Assembly: GCA_029204225.1 (NCBI GenBank)
Contig: CM055110.1
Location: 45,532,267-45,596,266 of the forward strand
Length of the DNA: 64,000 nt
Source: Diphasiastrum complanatum
Taxonomy: Eukaryota; Streptophyta; Lycopodiopsida; Lycopodiales; Lycopodiaceae
Direction of reading: 5' to 3'
Part shown: positions 62,707 to 64,000 of the stretch, piece after piece
Layout: each line of letters begins with the position of its first letter
Numbering within the stretch: position 1 is the first letter of the stretch
The notes under the pieces: model-generated
What the model was told of the DNA's origin: nothing
Seen by the model: only the letters and a program-made list of their open reading frames with translations
Database searches by the model: none
Made by a program: the position numbers and the translations under genes

Positions 62707-63480
62707 AAAACGGTAGCACATGGTGTGCTAGTCTATTTATACCACTACATGATTTTTGAAGAATAAGAATTGTGGTTTGATGCATACTTAAAACTTTGAC
62801 TATCTATCAAATTTTAAATAGGCCCATCACAAAATACTTGATTACTCTATATATATAGGTTTACTTTTATTTTTTTTTTAAATATTGTTGAATTTGTAAA
62901 AGCTATCATGCCGACATGCTAGCTTGCAAATTTTTTATTCCAAAAAATGAAGTTTTTTTAAAAAACTTTTTAAAAAAAATTCTTTTTGATGCTAATTTGA
63001 CTAGCATGCCGATGTGCTAGCCGAGTAAATTACAAAATAGAAAAGCTATTTTGACACATGTGAGAATCAAATTTTGAGTAAAAACATTATTTTAGAATAT
63101 TTTTTTCAACCTCCGAACATAGTAAGCCGACGTGCTAAGGAAAACAACTAATTTTTTTTTTTTACAACCTTTAAAGATAGCATGCCGGCATGCTATATGA
63201 AATGAGGGAAAAAAAATTTGTAACCTCCAAACCCAGCACGCCGGTGTGCACGACGAGGCCGCCCGAAAAAAAAACTTTCAAGCGGTCTCGTGCACGCCGG
63301 TGTGCTGGGTTTTGAGGCTGCAAAAACAAATTTAATTTGAAATTTTTTTACTTTGTGAGATTTTTACCTATGTACAAAACCACATTCTAAATAATAAACA
63401 TTGAAGTAGTAGCGTAAAAAAGGTAGCACACCATGTGCTATCTTTTTGTTGAATCATGGCAAGAAAGAAACTCGCAAAAA
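62657..63480. repeat. Long foldback (imperfect inverted repeat) with internal palindromes
   Basis: The left arm (about 62657-62790) and right arm (about 63370-63480) are reverse complements with mismatches. Matching pairs are GCGAGTTTCTTC / GAAAGAAACTCGC, CCATGATCCAACAAAAACGG / TTTTTGTTGAATCATGG, GGTAGCACATGGTGTGCTAG / GGTAGCACACCATGTGCTAT and GAATTGTGGTTT / AAAACCACATTC. The centre lies near 63076. Between the arms are several short near-palindromes built on GCCGRCAT/GCCGGTGT (about 62909, 63003, 63125, 63178, 63235 and 63292). The pair at 63229 and 63300 forms a further stem of about 30 bp. No ORF. It may be a foldback or MITE-type transposon. Confidence 0.75.
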
Positions 63481-64000
63481 ATTTAAATGCCAAGGCCCCC
63501 CACGGTGGTGTCCAAGAAAAAAAAACTCCAAACTTGACAAGGAGTGATCTCTACCCTTCTAATACCATGTTTCACTTTTTGATAAAGATGATGTCCTTGT
63601 ACGATTTGAAGTTATTTTTAGCTATAGTTTAAAAAAAAAAAGCCAACATGAAATTAGATTTCCATGAAATACTTGGCAACGCATCGACGACAATCTGTCA
63701 GAAAAAAGAAATCCAGAGGATTTGCAAACTCTATGAAACCGTGCACATTTTAAAACCAGAAACATATCACTCCAAAGGTCCACTAGGACTCAAGTCACCA
63801 TATATAATCCACATGCATTTACTTCAACAAATCATGATATTTGAAAGCCAAAGGACACATGGTTTGAGAAGCATTTCTTTGATTCTATTAAGAAATCCAT
63901 ACATCGGTAATTTACAAAGATTCACATTAAGAGCTCACTCCCATAACCGACAAGTGAATGCTTTGTTGTTTTAGGTGTTAAATAAATTTTCATGATTGGA
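63480..64000. other. Unresolved right edge
   Basis: Contains a 108-codon plus-strand ORF (63648-63974, MKLDFHEILGNASTTICQKK...) without recognised motifs. Sequence continues beyond the window. Confidence 0.3.

Overview
The window looks like nuclear DNA of a land plant with a large, transposon-rich genome. The evidence is two intact multi-exon plant genes with GT-AG introns (one with introns up to about 4.9 kb), at least seven Ty1/copia fragments using the plant-type initiator-Met primer site TGGTATCAGAGC, a Ty3/gypsy fragment, a hAT-like element and long dinucleotide arrays. I cannot fix the species. A fern or lycophyte is possible but unproven. Nothing bacterial or organellar was seen.

Layout. 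1-5130: a broken centromeric-histone-like gene (465-2280, minus) lies between two copia fragments. 5131-7840: AT-rich spacer with a 200-bp (CT)n array. 7845-10035: copia-2 (LTR, primer site, gag only). 10482-16580: an unrecognised multi-exon host gene, broken by a ~465-bp insertion and by copia-3 (11983-16518), a structurally complete element with target duplication AACTG that lacks reverse transcriptase. 17441-18115: an unrecognised pseudogene. 18.1-26.4 kb: spacer. 26442-27256: a hAT-like non-autonomous DNA transposon with a perfect 8-bp target duplication.

28043-41687 (minus) is an intact 7-exon, 230-aa TMEM147 homologue (seven-pass ER membrane protein) that the track of simple ORFs would miss. 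Its introns carry a copia RNase H remnant, a gypsy integrase end, a minisatellite and a (CT)n array that begins at the 5' splice site of intron 5. 42.7-48.5 kb holds copia-4 (minus, gag to partial RT) and the 3' end of copia-5 (plus), whose internal ORFs I do not recognise.

53029-56486 (plus) is an intact 3-exon, 689-aa UFD1-domain/zinc-finger protein of the plant PRLI-interacting factor K type. Two diverged LTR-like repeats lie on either side of it (49.7-50.3 and 56.9-57.3 kb). 58.4-61.2 kb is a decayed copia pol with a 3' LTR, whose stops are nearly all TAG at positions where CAG is expected. 61.56-62.7 kb is a minus-strand copia gag start plus LTR, followed by a long foldback (about 62657-63480) studded with short GC-rich palindromes.

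The strongest novel lead is the CENH3-like histone fold fused in frame to a long multi-exon C-terminal region. Second are the palindrome-rich foldback, the conserved CACACGTGTG palindrome shared by several copia LTRs and leaders, and the gene interrupted twice inside exons. The two functional genes have ER translocon and ubiquitin/p97-type roles. They share no evident pathway.
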